Assembly: GCA_019918135.1 (NCBI GenBank)
Contig: WBZZ01002058.1
Location: forward strand, 72,501-124,415
DNA: 51,915 bases
Origin: Paulinella micropora
Lineage: Eukaryota > Cercozoa > Imbricatea > Euglyphida > Paulinellidae
Reading direction: 5' to 3'
A program made the translations under genes and the position numbers. The first letter of the stretch is position 1. Each line of letters begins with the position of its first letter. Positions 29,112-38,475 of the stretch are shown here, one piece after another. The notes below the pieces were generated by a model. That model ran no database searches and was not told the DNA's origin. It saw nothing but the letters and a program-made list of their open reading frames with translations.

Positions 29112-30705
29112 TGCTCCGGAAGCAGGCGGAATCCTTCACGACGCTCCAGTATGCCAGCTGTTCGTTAGTGGGGTGACGGAAGCAATGATGTGCGTCGGAC
29201 CAAGCGAAGGTGTACTTACGTTCGGTCGGTTGCGATGCTCCCGGTACTCGCCTGTACTGGACCGGTTGGCCGTAGGGTAGCTCTGTTATAGCTTGTATGC
29301 GTCTCGCTGTGTCTGCGTTGACTGTTGCAGGCGATGATGTCGTCGTTGGTTGAACCGGTGTGAGACATTCTTCTTCCTGCACGCGTGGTAAGACAGGTAA
29401 TGTAAAAGTCGAAACGGGACCGTGTTCCACTGTTGGGGTAGGTAGCTCCTCGCTCGTTGAGGCGGTCCCCACGCTCGGTGATTCCCATTGTTGTTGTCGG
29501 CGCTCTTCGATGAATGCAGGTATCGGTTGTCTATCCTGTTGGTCTTGTCTCGAAGTCGTTCTATCTTCAGGTGTGAGTGAGCTTGTGAAGCTCTGCGTTG
29601 GCGCGTGCGGGGATTGTGTGTCTGCCGGTTGTTGCTGTGCACTTCCCGGGTCCCGTTGTACTCTTCTCGGGCGTCTGCTTCGCAAGACGAAGTGCTCAAT
29701 GCCGGTTGAGCCGGGCGCGTCTTGTACCAGTCGTGACGGTAGGATCCATGGGTCGGTTCTCGGTAGAAAATAATTGATGGGCGTCCCGAGGGGGCGCCAA
29801 GGTAATGGCCAGTGGGCGGGTGGTGCCGGGAATCCCTGCGGGGTCGTCTGAAATAAGTCCCGCATTCGTGTCCACTGGATGAAGGCGCGTCTGTAGTCAT
29901 TTTCATCCATGCGTTGTAGAACGGTGAGCGAGCTCCACGGGATGTCGGGGCGTCTCGATGGGTCTTCCAAATAGTCCGGGTGTGGTGCGGGCAATGCTTC
30001 AGTGGGGGTAGGGGGGTTATAGTCGGTAGAGGTAGGTGTGAGGGGAGATAGTTGGATTGGTCCTGCTCTGCTGCCGTACCTATTTCCCCTTTCTACGTAG
30101 GCAACTTCTTCTTGTGACGGGTCGTTCTCCTCCGGGTCGGGTCGTTCTTCGTCGGAGTCGCCAGTGTGCATCAGCCACGCTTCTGGTGGATCACTTGTTG
30201 GGTCGTCGACGTTGTTCGTTGCGTCCGCGTCGGTGATGATGTTGGCTTGTCCGGTTGGTCGTTGTATTCGTCTCGTGTTGGTCGCTCCGGGTCGGCCACC
30301 TCGTCCTCGTCGATTCGAGTCTCCACCTCGGCCACCACGTCGCGCGTTCGTGTTGGGTGGTGCAGGTCGTCGGCGAACTGGACACTCGGTTCCAGAGTGC
30401 CTGGGTCGTCCTTGGCACACACGCTTTGTGCAGGTAGATCGACACTGGGCCGCGATGTGTCCCCTTCTGTTGCAGTTCAGGCACTGTATGTCCTTCTTGC
30501 TGGTCGCAGGCAAAGTCGAAGTGTAGAGGGCAGTGGGGGACCTAGATGAGGTAACAGATAGTTGGTTTGCATGAAATGCTTGTAAAATAAGTAAACACAT
30601 CTCATTGTAATGTGGCTTGTCTCTATCTGACTTAGACCAGTACATTGTACCACCTATGTCGCCCATCGCCAACGTCGCACACTCCTTCGAAGAGTAGGAA
30701 GACAA
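29101..30705 (-). CDS. gag: C1 Gag C-terminal ORF with CCHC knuckle
   Basis: A 534-residue ORF. The first about 60 residues continue the Gag capsid part (W-S-K-S-D-R-D-K-P-H-Y-N-E-M). C-L-N-C-N-R-R-G-H-I-A-A-Q-C is a canonical C-x2-C-x4-H-x4-C nucleocapsid knuckle. Next come an Arg/Gly-rich RNA-binding stretch (R-R-G-G-R-G-G-D-S-N-R-R-G-R-G-G-R) and a long acidic, proline-rich tail. It overlaps the N-terminal Gag ORF by 74 bases in another frame, so Gag is probably one protein broken near 30,690. Confidence 0.75.
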   Translation of the reverse strand: MSSYSSKECATLAMGDIGGTMYWSKSDRDKPHYNEMCLLILQAFHANQLSVTSSRSPTALYTSTLPATSKKDIQCLNCNRRGHIAAQCRSTCTKRVCQGRPRHSGTECPVRRRPAPPNTNARRGGRGGDSNRRGRGGRPGATNTRRIQRPTGQANIITDADATNNVDDPTSDPPEAWLMHTGDSDEERPDPEENDPSQEEVAYVERGNRYGSRAGPIQLSPLTPTSTDYNPPTPTEALPAPHPDYLEDPSRRPDIPWSSLTVLQRMDENDYRRAFIQWTRMRDLFQTTPQGFPAPPAHWPLPWRPLGTPINYFLPRTDPWILPSRLVQDAPGSTGIEHFVLRSRRPRRVQRDPGSAQQQPADTQSPHAPTQSFTSSLTPEDRTTSRQDQQDRQPIPAFIEERRQQQWESPSVGTASTSEELPTPTVEHGPVSTFTLPVLPRVQEEECLTPVQPTTTSSPATVNADTARRIQAITELPYGQPVQYRRVPGASQPTERKYTFAWSDAHHCFRHPTNEQLAYWSVVKDSACFRSNGH

Positions 30706-31356
30706 CCCGAAACTCGTCGGGTAGCGGTACTCCTCTCGTGTCCAGTTGCTCGAAGCGTTGAGTCAGGACTTCCATCCATGTAGGTAGTTGAGTGCTGTTC
30801 TTCAGCTTGGTCTCGAAGAGCTGCATCAGAAGTCGGGAGATGGATACTGATCCCTTGCTTCCGAATCGCTCGCACAGCCCAGTCCAGATTACTGCGGGGT
30901 TGGTGCCGGCTCTTTGCACTGTAAGGAGTGCAGTTGACTCCTGGCATGCTTCTACCAGGAAGCAACGGACATGTATCTGGGCCTTTATATAGTCTGCTTG
31001 ACTGAACAATGTAGCCATTTCAGTCGGTACGTGGACGGTTGGTAGGAGGGAGCTACTTGGCGATCCGATAGAGAGTGAGCTGCTCGATGAGCTGCTCGAT
31101 GTGCTGCTCGATGAACTGCTTGACGTTCCGTCATTGCGTGATCCGTAGGCTGACTGTTCCTCTTCTTCGTCGTCGGAACTTTTTCTCGTCGCCTTCTTCG
31201 GTGCAGTCTTTGCTGTAGATGTAGTTCCGGACGCGGGCAGTCCTGTTGGGCCAGATGGGGCGGGTTGGATGGGTTTCGTAGTCCTAGTGCTTGCGTAGAT
31301 GGTAGAGATCTCTTGTATGGAGTATGGCGTTTCCGCTTCTTCCAGTAGCAGTATGT
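30632..31356 (-). CDS. gag: C1 Gag N-terminal part
   Basis: The open frame extends into the 5' LTR (ATG at 31,423), but a start inside the internal region is more likely. After a Ser-rich low-complexity stretch it gives a copia-type Gag core: A-V-I-W-T-G-L-C-E-R-F, L-M-Q-L-F-E-T-K-L, W-M-E-V-L-T-Q-R-F-E-Q-L and G-V-P-L-P-D-E-F-R-V-V-F-L-L. This spacing matches the UBN2 family of copia Gag proteins. The end after 30,690 is out of frame with the next ORF. Confidence 0.7.
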
Positions 31357-31863
31357 AGACGCGCAGCAATATATATGCCACGCGCAACCCGTCTCCGGCA
31401 ACAACGCACGACAGTGCTACCAACCCACTCGATGCTTATGATCCGAACAATGGCTGAGAAAGTATGCTAGTAGACATTGACTCCAGATACTTGAATAATT
31501 TGTTTACGCTGAGGTACTTTGATCCAAGGTTGAAACGATAATAATGAATTTAATCAATGGTTAAGAACCAATGACTTGAACTCAATCTAAAATACCATAA
31601 ATTCATCATCACGAGGAGTAAATAAATACCATAAATTTATATACTGGCTTCGTAGCCTAACTTATGATATTGCATCAGTATGGGCCAATGTATATAACTG
31701 GTAACTAATATATGAATAATGGCAATATTGTTGTAACGAATAATAAATATGATAGGCAAATATATAAATGGCAATGAATGTAATCCGGCCTAATTATAAT
31801 TGTTATGTCGTGAAATTGACCATAAAAAGGTAACAATATATTTAGTAAATACTATTGCTTACT
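31357..31863 (-). repeat. C1 5' LTR
   Basis: Direct repeat of 23,457-23,962, one base longer because of an extra T (AATTTG) near 31,500. On the minus strand it would hold the promoter. The inner edge (31,356 downwards) shows no obvious primer-binding site starting with TGG directly at the LTR end. Confidence 0.9.
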
Positions 31864-32440
31864 GGCTGGCCCACAATGTCGATCGCCCCCTTCTCCGGGA
31901 CAGCTGCGTTTCCGACCACACTCCCCTCAGCATGAGCCGGAGATGTGCAGGACGCAGTGACAACCCACGGAGCCCTATCCGGACCCCATCATGCCCAATA
32001 TTGTGGCCCAGCTATTGTTACCGCATGATCGGGAACAACCCCCGATTAGCGGTCTAGACTGGCTCTCTATGTACATGACTTCTGACCCAGGTATTTTACT
32101 CGTCACACCAGATGACATCACAGGCCTATTCCCAGACCCCGTTTTGATGCTTTCAGAGCGGTTAATATGCCGACAGTACCTAGACGAGCAGAAGGAAAAG
32201 AAGACAGAACCACCTAAACCCAAGTTCGGCCCGGATACTATCAGCTCCAACCTCACTCCCCCTCAGAAGAAAAGAGCGAAAGATTTTCTAGAGCGTTACG
32301 GCGACCGATTCCATGAAAAGGCTGGCTGTTTTACGCACACCGTTATCTCTTTTGAAGCTACGTCCAGGCGCACAGCCTATTTGGGTTCCCTGCCCTAGAT
32401 GGACGCCTGCTGTCAGAGAGTTCCTGACCCAGTGGGCAGA
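31864..32440 (+). pseudogene. pol: G1 region between C1 and RT
   Basis: G1 resumes here. The ORF at 31,991-32,398 reads D-R-E-Q-P-P-I-S-G-L-D-W-L-S-M-Y and F-L-E-R-Y-G-D-R-F-H-E-K-A-G-C-F-T-H-T-V. The latter fits the run-in before a gypsy RT. Just after it, in another frame, W-V-P-C-P-R-W-T-P-A-V-R-E-F-L continues the RT N-terminus to about 32,466. At least two frame breaks separate it from the RT core. Confidence 0.5.
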
Positions 32441-32448
32441 CGATATGC

Positions 32449-33159
32449 TTGCTACTGGTCCGCTATAGTTTTGCCTCTCCTAATTGTGAGTGGGCTACTA
32501 GACCGTGCCCTGTAAGCAAGTTTAACTCCCTCTTGCAGGATCATTTCAAAGGCATCCGCATGGTATTCGACTACCGCGCGGTTAACGACCGGCTCATCCT
32601 TCCGGTCCCCTGCCTTCCTAACCCCGATCATCACCGTGAGCTCTTCGCGGGATATAACTATCTCTCCGCGTTGGACATGGTTGATGGTTTTTCGCACCTG
32701 AAGATCGACCCTACAGACGGTAGCCGCGACATCCTCGCCGTATGGACTCCTCGTGGACTTCTAGTCCCCAACTATATGACGCAGGGTATCCACCGCGCCC
32801 CTGGTGACTTCCAATGCGCAGTCGACAAGTCTTTTGGCCATCTCCCTTTTTGGGGTCAGATGGCTGCAGCATACATCGACGACGTACATTTGGCTCACGA
32901 CGACTTCGACGTCCATATGAACCAACTGGAGAAGCTCATGGAGGCTGCGGAGGCAGCCGGCTGTTACTTCGCCGCGGACAAGCTACGCATTGGCTACAAC
33001 TCACTTCCCGTGCTCGGCAAAGTCTGCAGCAAGAAAGGCGTCGCCGCCGACACAAGCAAGATTGACGCGATCCTGAAGATCTCTGAACCGCAGAACATCA
33101 CCGAGGTCCGATCTATACTCGGTATGACCAACTTTATTCAGGCACATATTCTCAACTAG
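32449..33159 (+). pseudogene. pol: G1 reverse transcriptase core
   Basis: 236 codons with the gypsy RT blocks: I-R-M-V-F-D-Y-R-A-V-N-D, Y-L-S-A-L-D-M-V-D-G-F-S-H, A-P-G-D-F-Q-C-A-V and the catalytic Y-I-D-D (32,872-32,883). The following D-T-S-K-I-D-A-I-L and E-V-R-S-I-L-G-M-T-N-F complete the domain. A TAG at 33,157 separates it from the RNase H frame, in which sense resumes within a few codons. The polymerase box is intact, but the neighbouring frames are not. Confidence 0.8.
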
Positions 33160-33165
33160 TCTCGC

Positions 33166-33690
33166 TTGGTGGCGCCGCTCTCCGATATACTCAAGTCTGC
33201 GATCGCCCGGCCTACGGGACCCAACTTTTTCCGTGAAAAAGAGAAGAAATGTTTTGCAAAGCTCACGCGTGTCCTGACAACGCTACCGATCCTTGCCAAG
33301 TACAACAAGACGCAGCAGCTCTACCTTCGAAAGGACGCTAGCATCGTTGGCATCGGTGGAGCTCTACATTCGGGCCCTGAGAAATCTGCACCCGTCATCT
33401 CTTATTTCTCGCTTAAATTCACGGATACTCAATCTCGGTGGGTCACGTATGTACGGGAAGCTTACGGTATAATTTACGGAGTTCAGCAATCCCGTTACTA
33501 TATTGATGCTAGTGATCATCCGCTGACTATCGTCACGGATCATCGCCCGCTCATGTGGCTATACCACGCCAGAAGCAGATGGTTGTTGGATGGGTCCTAG
33601 ACCACCTTCAAACTATCCGCTTCAAGGTGGAATACATTCAGGGTAAACAGAATCTCCTTCCTGATGCCCTCTCTCGTGTTCCTTGTATAT
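33166..33690 (+). pseudogene. pol: G1 RNase H
   Basis: The frame 33,166-33,600 gives Y-L-R-K-D-A-S-I-V-G-I-G-G-A-L-H, with the first Asp of the RNase H site. It continues with R-E-A-Y-G-I-I-Y-G-V and V-T-D-H-R-P-L-M-W-L. The frame from 33,555 continues into Y-I-Q-G-K-Q-N-L-L-P-D-A-L-S-R-V, the standard gypsy end (N-x-x-x-D-x-L-S-R). The switch between frames falls in a short overlap near 33,575. Confidence 0.75.
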
Positions 33691-34997
33691 CGCCCGGCCA
33701 ACCCACTCTCCTCGGGGAAGTCGAAGCGACGAATCAGCTACTGGACACCATCCCGGCAACTATGTTACAGTCCAGTGGACGCTCCTTTTGGCTCGCGATT
33801 GACGGTAGTCATCCGCAATTAGACGCGCGCTTTAAGAAGCACGACTGTCGGATTTTGCGCGGTGCACCAACGATCAAGACCTTACAGGCCCCATGGGACT
33901 ACGCCATAGTCATCCCGCCCGCGGAGCGTGCTCCGGAAGTAGCCCGTCAACTTTTCGCTCTCAACAAGCCTTTTGCTGTGCTTGTTCCTCAAGGCATGGT
34001 ACACCTCATACCCGACGGTGAGACCATCTCCCGTGAGACAGTATTAGCATGTCACAAGATCGTCTTCCTCGAGGACAACCTTGTGTGGCTTGTTCATAAC
34101 TTTGGATTGGATCGCCATGCTGTGCTTAATATGTATGCTACATCACATGCCCCGCGCGTCACGCGCGCGGATATCCAGTCAGCGCAGAAAGAAGACCCCC
34201 TTTTGCAACCGCTTTGGGACGGATCTACATCTATCGGCCAGGGTAATACTCTTCTCTTTTTCAAGGGAGGGCTAGCGGTACATATCATGCCCGACCGCTC
34301 CCGCCGTATATATGTTCCCAATCCCCTCATACGCAAGCTTGTCTCCCATGCTCACTTGATCCAGAATCACGCAAAGGTCCCCACCCTTGCCCCATACATC
34401 CATCAGCGATACATATGGTTCGGACCTGATGGGAAAGACAAGATGCACGCCGACATTGTGGCTATCCTCAAAGATTGCCACTTTTGTCAACTATCACACG
34501 CCCGCCTCAAACTTAATCATGGCCGCTATAACTCGTTAGTCTGGAGCCATCCAGGTCAAGCTATAGGCATAGATCATGTTCATGTAGGCATCGAAGGCGT
34601 ACTCGAACAGTACGTGTTAACTATAGTCGATCTATTCGCAGGTTACTTGCTGTTTATTCCAGTCGTTTCCACCACTGCTGAAGAAACCGTTGAGACCATC
34701 CTTGCCCGATGGGTTTGCCTTGTTGGTTTTCCTGAGGCCATCCTGTCTGACGATCATGGATCTTTCCGTGGCAATCTTGCCAAGGCTTTCTGCAGCATGG
34801 CTGGAATCGAATGGCTCACCACCGCGCCATACTCTCACCATCAGTTAGGCATGGTAGAACGCAGGCATCAAAGCCTCCGCCGCGCTATCCAGGCACTCGC
34901 AGACAAAGACAAAGAAGACTTGGCCCAAGGCCATACCAGCTCTGTCGTTCTCGCAGAACACTTACGTCTCTACCGCCACCGGCGTATCCGCTTTTGA
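33690..34997 (+). CDS. pol: G1 tether region and integrase
   Basis: This is part of a 480-codon ORF. After RNase H there is an extra about 120-residue region containing W-D-Y-A-I-V-I-P-P-A-E-R and N-K-P-F-A-V-L-V-P-Q-G. Next comes the integrase zinc-binding end (H-A-H-L-I-Q-N-H, C-H-F-C), then G-I-D-H-V-H-V (Asp), L-S-D-D-H-G-S-F (Asp) and G-M-V-E-R-R-H-Q (Glu). All catalytic residues are present. The ORF stops at 34,997 and is continued by the next ORF in another frame. Confidence 0.8.
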   Translation, partial: SPGQPTLLGEVEATNQLLDTIPATMLQSSGRSFWLAIDGSHPQLDARFKKHDCRILRGAPTIKTLQAPWDYAIVIPPAERAPEVARQLFALNKPFAVLVPQGMVHLIPDGETISRETVLACHKIVFLEDNLVWLVHNFGLDRHAVLNMYATSHAPRVTRADIQSAQKEDPLLQPLWDGSTSIGQGNTLLFFKGGLAVHIMPDRSRRIYVPNPLIRKLVSHAHLIQNHAKVPTLAPYIHQRYIWFGPDGKDKMHADIVAILKDCHFCQLSHARLKLNHGRYNSLVWSHPGQAIGIDHVHVGIEGVLEQYVLTIVDLFAGYLLFIPVVSTTAEETVETILARWVCLVGFPEAILSDDHGSFRGNLAKAFCSMAGIEWLTTAPYSHHQLGMVERRHQSLRRAIQALADKDKEDLAQGHTSSVVLAEHLRLYRHRRIRF

Positions 34998-35001
34998 AGG
35001 T

Positions 35002-35925
35002 ATGATGGCTCGCCAGCCACGTACATCTATCGATATCTTCGATTCTCCCGACGTCATCGCTGAACGCGCGGCTCGATCAACCGCCGCGATGACTAAGTCT
35101 GGCTCGACGACCGTCCAGACATCGGACCAACTCGACACTCTCCGCTTAGCCCGGATTGCTGTCACGGCGTATGTCAAGGAATACGCCTCCTTCACGCGCA
35201 AGGCCGCCAACGAACAGAAGAACAAGCAGCGGCGACGCAAACTACCCGATTGGAATGTGGATGACCGTGTCACCGTCTATCGCCCGAAACAATCAACGAA
35301 AGGTATTCCCGCCTCCTCTGTCCTTCAACACGACGGCCCGTACATCATATTGGAAAAGCCGTCCAATAACACCTTTTGCCTCCGGCACGAGCACACCAAC
35401 AAGGTCCTCCGCAAAATTGACATTTCACACATCAGCCCCTACACGGCCCCAACCGATCTGGCTCAGGCCATCGACCCGGTCCAGGACCAGGCACACAATG
35501 ACGACCAGAAGGACTACGTTGTTGGTGAGGTGATAGCCTTCATCGACGATGGCTTGCTCAAGTTAGGGATGATCATGGATGAAGATCCCACGGACGATCG
35601 CGATGACTTCCGCGTTCACCAGCTCGGCATCACTTCACTATCTAATATGCAGTACCGCCCCGTCTACGTGGAGCTGATTACACACCCGGACGGCTCAGTC
35701 ACGGAAGGCCCGACGCATCTCCAATGGACGAAGCCTCTCAACTCCTGGAAGAAGATGACTCTCGACAGTGAGAATGATCAGGTCGTTCATCGCGATATTC
35801 AGTTCAAGCCAAGCACCAACTCCAGGAACAAGGGCTCGATCATTCCCGAACAACTCAAACGTTTACGCAAGCCTTACAACGGTAAGAAGTACGATTTTCA
35901 TGTTTTCAAACTAAGATCGAAGTAG
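35002..35925 (+). CDS. pol: G1 integrase C-terminus and tail
   Basis: 307 codons. Helical N-terminal part, then V-D-D-R-V-T-V-Y-R-P-K and G-P-Y-I-I-L-E-K-P with K-I-D-I-S-H-I-S-P-Y, the GPY/F-type DNA-binding module found at gypsy integrase C-termini. A 150-residue tail of unknown type follows, ending K-L-R-S-K TAG. No chromodomain motif is seen. Confidence 0.7.
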   Translation: MMARQPRTSIDIFDSPDVIAERAARSTAAMTKSGSTTVQTSDQLDTLRLARIAVTAYVKEYASFTRKAANEQKNKQRRRKLPDWNVDDRVTVYRPKQSTKGIPASSVLQHDGPYIILEKPSNNTFCLRHEHTNKVLRKIDISHISPYTAPTDLAQAIDPVQDQAHNDDQKDYVVGEVIAFIDDGLLKLGMIMDEDPTDDRDDFRVHQLGITSLSNMQYRPVYVELITHPDGSVTEGPTHLQWTKPLNSWKKMTLDSENDQVVHRDIQFKPSTNSRNKGSIIPEQLKRLRKPYNGKKYDFHVFKLRSK

Positions 35926-35930
35926 ACTCT

Positions 35931-36550
35931 CAAGTGGTTTTTGCTTTTAGACTCCCTTCGGACTCTATCTCTTTTCCCACTTCATATACCACCCAACAAC
36001 TTAGTGTTTTCTACAGGCATGTACGATAGTCATATTCACATATTTTGAACTGGCATTAGCTAAGGCAGGTCACACAATGATATTTACCGCTTTGAACACG
36101 TAGTGATAGTGTTGGCCCTACGCTCCTTTCATGATGTATGATTGGGTACACTATATCCGTCCTGCCTCTGCATGTTGATACTATCTTGATCAATGCGTTG
36201 ACACATATACGCACGCACATATCGCGCATTAATCTACATCTGCAATCTCTTTTTGATTCATTTCACTGTGAGTCTTTTTATACTTATTTACACATCATTT
36301 GGTCAATCATCTGTTACGATTCGTTTCGATCGCAACTCCAACCTACCGGTATGGTCTGGGGGGGGGGGGGGAGTTATCGGAATGACTACCGTACCGGACC
36401 GAAACATTAATATTGTGTTAAACTTTCTTCAAGTTTTTACTTCAAGTTTACACTTCTATTTTAGTTCCGTTACTTCATTTTTCCGTTTATATTTATCAAC
36501 TGTCATAACTTGTAGCTGTTACGTTTTCAACTGCCGTTAACAGATCAATT
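35931..36550. other. intergenic; G14 run; no gene seen
   Basis: AT-rich sequence with no convincing ORF. A run of 14 G occurs at 36,358-36,371. The first part may be the untranslated 3' region of G1, but no polypurine tract or LTR is recognisable. Confidence 0.5.
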
Positions 36551-36552
36551 TA

Positions 36553-36791
36553 TTGCTATCGACATTCAAGACCAAAAAAATTATGAGTTTTTCATTTTTG
36601 AGTCAGTTTTTTGGTTTTGTGTCACTTTTTCGTTTTTGTGTCGAAAATTCAAATTTAACTGTAACACTTCGCTAAAATTTACGTCATTTTTGCGGACGCA
36701 TATAGCAGTTAATTTGAAAATTCAAATTTCCAACCAAAATCAAAATTCCAACCAAAACAAAAAAACTGACAATTTTTTTTGTCTTGAATGT
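36553..36791. mobile_element. foldback MITE, interrupted by G2
   Basis: The ends are long inverted repeats: TTGCTATCGACATTCAAGAC at 36,553 pairs with the sequence ending at 36,791. Its last bases lie beyond the G2 insertion, at 48,023-48,031. Pairing extends inward with mismatches (AAAAAAATT, GTCAGTTTTTT, AAATTCAAATTT), leaving a short loop near 36,670-36,705. TA dinucleotides flank both outer ends (36,551 and 48,032), as for Tc1/mariner-type elements. Total reconstructed length is about 248 bp, non-coding. Confidence 0.75.
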
Positions 36792-37030
36792 TGTAATGCC
36801 CCCAATGATAGCTCAAGAAAAAGTCGGTAATATAACCAAACACAGTCGTCAAGAATGAGAATGATGTCTCGTTATATTAGCTCAGTGAAGTCGAAAAAGG
36901 AAAATGGCAACAGACCAGGAATAAAATGGCATCAGGTCCAATGCGGACAAATAATACTGAAAAACAGGCTGGTGCACCTGTCACCAGGAAAAGGTACTTT
37001 TTACCGGCTATCCGGGTGGTAATGCCTACA
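36792..37030 (-). repeat. G2 3' LTR
   Basis: 239 bp, TGTAATGCCC to GGTAATGCCTACA on the plus strand. It matches 47,780-48,018 with about nine substitutions and two one-base indels counted by eye. Confidence 0.9.
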
Positions 37031-37042
37031 GTACCCCCTCCC
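37031..37042 (-). promoter_or_regulatory. G2 polypurine tract
   Basis: On the element's strand GGGAGGGGGTAC directly precedes the 3' LTR. This is the primer for plus-strand synthesis in LTR retrotransposons. Confidence 0.85.
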
Positions 37043-37355
37043 GATTTTATGACGGAAATAGCATTTTCGTCATACAACTTCTGACTTCTTTCTGCAAAAT
37101 AGTATGCGCTATGGAGTCATGCCACACAGCGCATCGACTCACGGATAGACGCTAAAAGACGATAAATATATCCTCATGCGGCACGTCAAAGCGGATTCTC
37201 TAGCCGTTCTTGTAAATTTTGAACTCCTTCCCCTCAATCTCTCTCTTTTTTTTTTTTTTTTTTCGGCAGTAATATGTCAAGAACAAATGTACTATTATTA
37301 AAAAATACAAGCAACGTGGTGCTGTATTCCCCCCTTGATCTCCTTCTTCTTAATA

Positions 37356-37357
<2 letters not shown>
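37043..37357 (-). other. G2 3' untranslated region
   Basis: No ORF of note. A T-run of 20 or so bases (about 37,246-37,263) and an imperfect (CTT) stretch precede the (ATT)n run in which SINE copy 9 sits. Confidence 0.5.
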
Positions 37358-37395
<38 letters not shown>

Positions 37396-37663
37396 GGACA
37401 CCGTGATAGCCCAGTGGTCAAGTTCTACCATCTGGGCCCTGTCGCCAGTTCGATTCCCGTCGGTGCCACCAGTATTTTCATTGAACATACCGGTCTATTT
37501 CTGGACCAGTATTTTCATTGAACATACCGGCCCGTCTGGAAGTGTTGGAACTGCCCTTGCGGGGGTGTCATTAGAGCTTATCGTCAATTCTTCGTACTCC
37601 CCTCACGGGTGAGACGATGGAGGCGCATGTGCAGAAATGCATCAGCCATTGACAGAGAAGCAC

Positions 37664-37664
<1 letters not shown>
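37396..37664 (+). mobile_element. tRNA-derived SINE, copy 9, inside G2
   Basis: The only copy on the plus strand, 269 bp. A box region is at 37,404-37,417 and B box GTTCGATTCC at 37,448-37,457. It ends GAGAAGCACT followed by (ATT)n (37,665-37,737) and is preceded by (ATT)n (37,358-37,395). It shares the GTCTATTTC variant with copy 2. Confidence 0.9.
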
Positions 37665-37737
<73 letters not shown>

Positions 37738-37909
37738 GGGAGTACATAGGCCATCGGTCCTTTCCATGGGCTGATTGGTATAAAGCTCCTAGAGTAATGT
37801 TCTATGCCGTCACTTCCTTTATTCCACCGATTGGTGTGGAGACTTTCCTTATGGAATGGAGGACTGGATGCACATGGCCTTTTGGCTCAGCAATTGGCAG
37901 GAGATACAC

Positions 37910-37985
<76 letters not shown>
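37738..37985 (+). mobile_element. second (ATT)n-tailed element, possible SINE
   Basis: A 173-bp non-coding body lies between two (ATT)n runs and ends GAGATACACT(ATT)n. This is close to the GAGAAGCACT(ATT)n end of the main SINE. Near its start TGGGCTGATTGGTATAAAGC vaguely resembles a tRNA D-arm/A box. A clear B box is lacking. It could be an unrelated SINE using the same LINE machinery, or unique G2 sequence caught between two microsatellites. Confidence 0.4.
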
Positions 37986-37987
<2 letters not shown>

Positions 37988-38475
37988 CAGGGAGATCGTA
38001 AGTACATTGTCTTTTTTAATGACATACCCTTGTATAAGGCGGATATCCTATGATATAGTATTAGGGGGCCAGTCCTAATAGCTATATCCGAAGTCGGGGT
38101 GTATGTACCCAACCCTGTGATATACCGACACAAGTAGAAATTGACCGTGCTCAGGTACGACAGTATATAATATATCGTAAAAAATAATTTAATGAAAGTT
38201 TCAGAGAACATTTCATTTTCGAGAACATCATCCCAGGACTTGGAAAGGGTCATACCCGGGAACACCATCGCTCAATACACTAGCGATCCCCGTATACGGT
38301 GTAGTATCATCGTCGATCGACCTTTCGCACTCGTATGTTGCGATCGAATGCCAAGTTATATCACTGAATCATTTTAATATTCATATTGATAACTGATGAT
38401 GCATGATCAAATCATGATACGCCGTGGGCAATCAATCAGTTTATTTGAGACGCATAAAGAAAAATAGTTTCCTTG
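37986..38475. other. G2 3' region, no gene seen
   Basis: Unique, mixed-composition sequence between the last (ATT)n run and the extra 3' ORF. A 95-codon minus-strand ORF is present but has no recognisable features. Confidence 0.5.

Larger units (their letters stand above)
23457..31863 (-). mobile_element. copia element C1, nested in G1
   Basis: Ty1/copia order on the minus strand: gag, zinc knuckle, MYND finger, protease, integrase, RT, RNase H. Two long direct repeats flank it (LTRs, 506 and 507 bp). A polypurine tract (plus-strand CTCTCCCCCTCGGC, 23,961-23,974) abuts the left repeat. I see no clean target duplication: the best pair is CCGG (23,453) against CTGG (31,862). The LTR ends are not TG...CA. 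Confidence 0.85.
17604..35930 (+). mobile_element. gypsy element G1, truncated and split by C1
   Basis: G1 is a Ty3/gypsy retrotransposon read on the plus strand: Gag end with a zinc knuckle, retropepsin, long spacer, RT, RNase H, integrase and GPY/F-type C-terminus. Its left end is cut by the SINE array, and no LTR is seen on either side. The copia element C1 (23,457-31,863) lies in the spacer. Without C1, the distance from protease to RT is about 5.4 kb, far longer than usual for the family. Confidence 0.8.

Noticed and set aside
28861..29280. plus-strand ORFs across C1 (for example 28,043-28,541 and 29,360-29,773)
   Set aside because: They are antisense shadows of the GC-rich, proline- and arginine-rich C1 frames and contain no domain.
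37396..37467. a functional tRNA gene
   Set aside because: A and B boxes and a cloverleaf-like head are present, but the sequence continues into a SINE body and occurs nine times with (ATT)n tails. The acceptor stem does not pair well.
38001..38377. short ORFs at the 3' end of G2
   Set aside because: No recognisable features, and they lie in the untranslated stretch. One includes the (ATT)n run.
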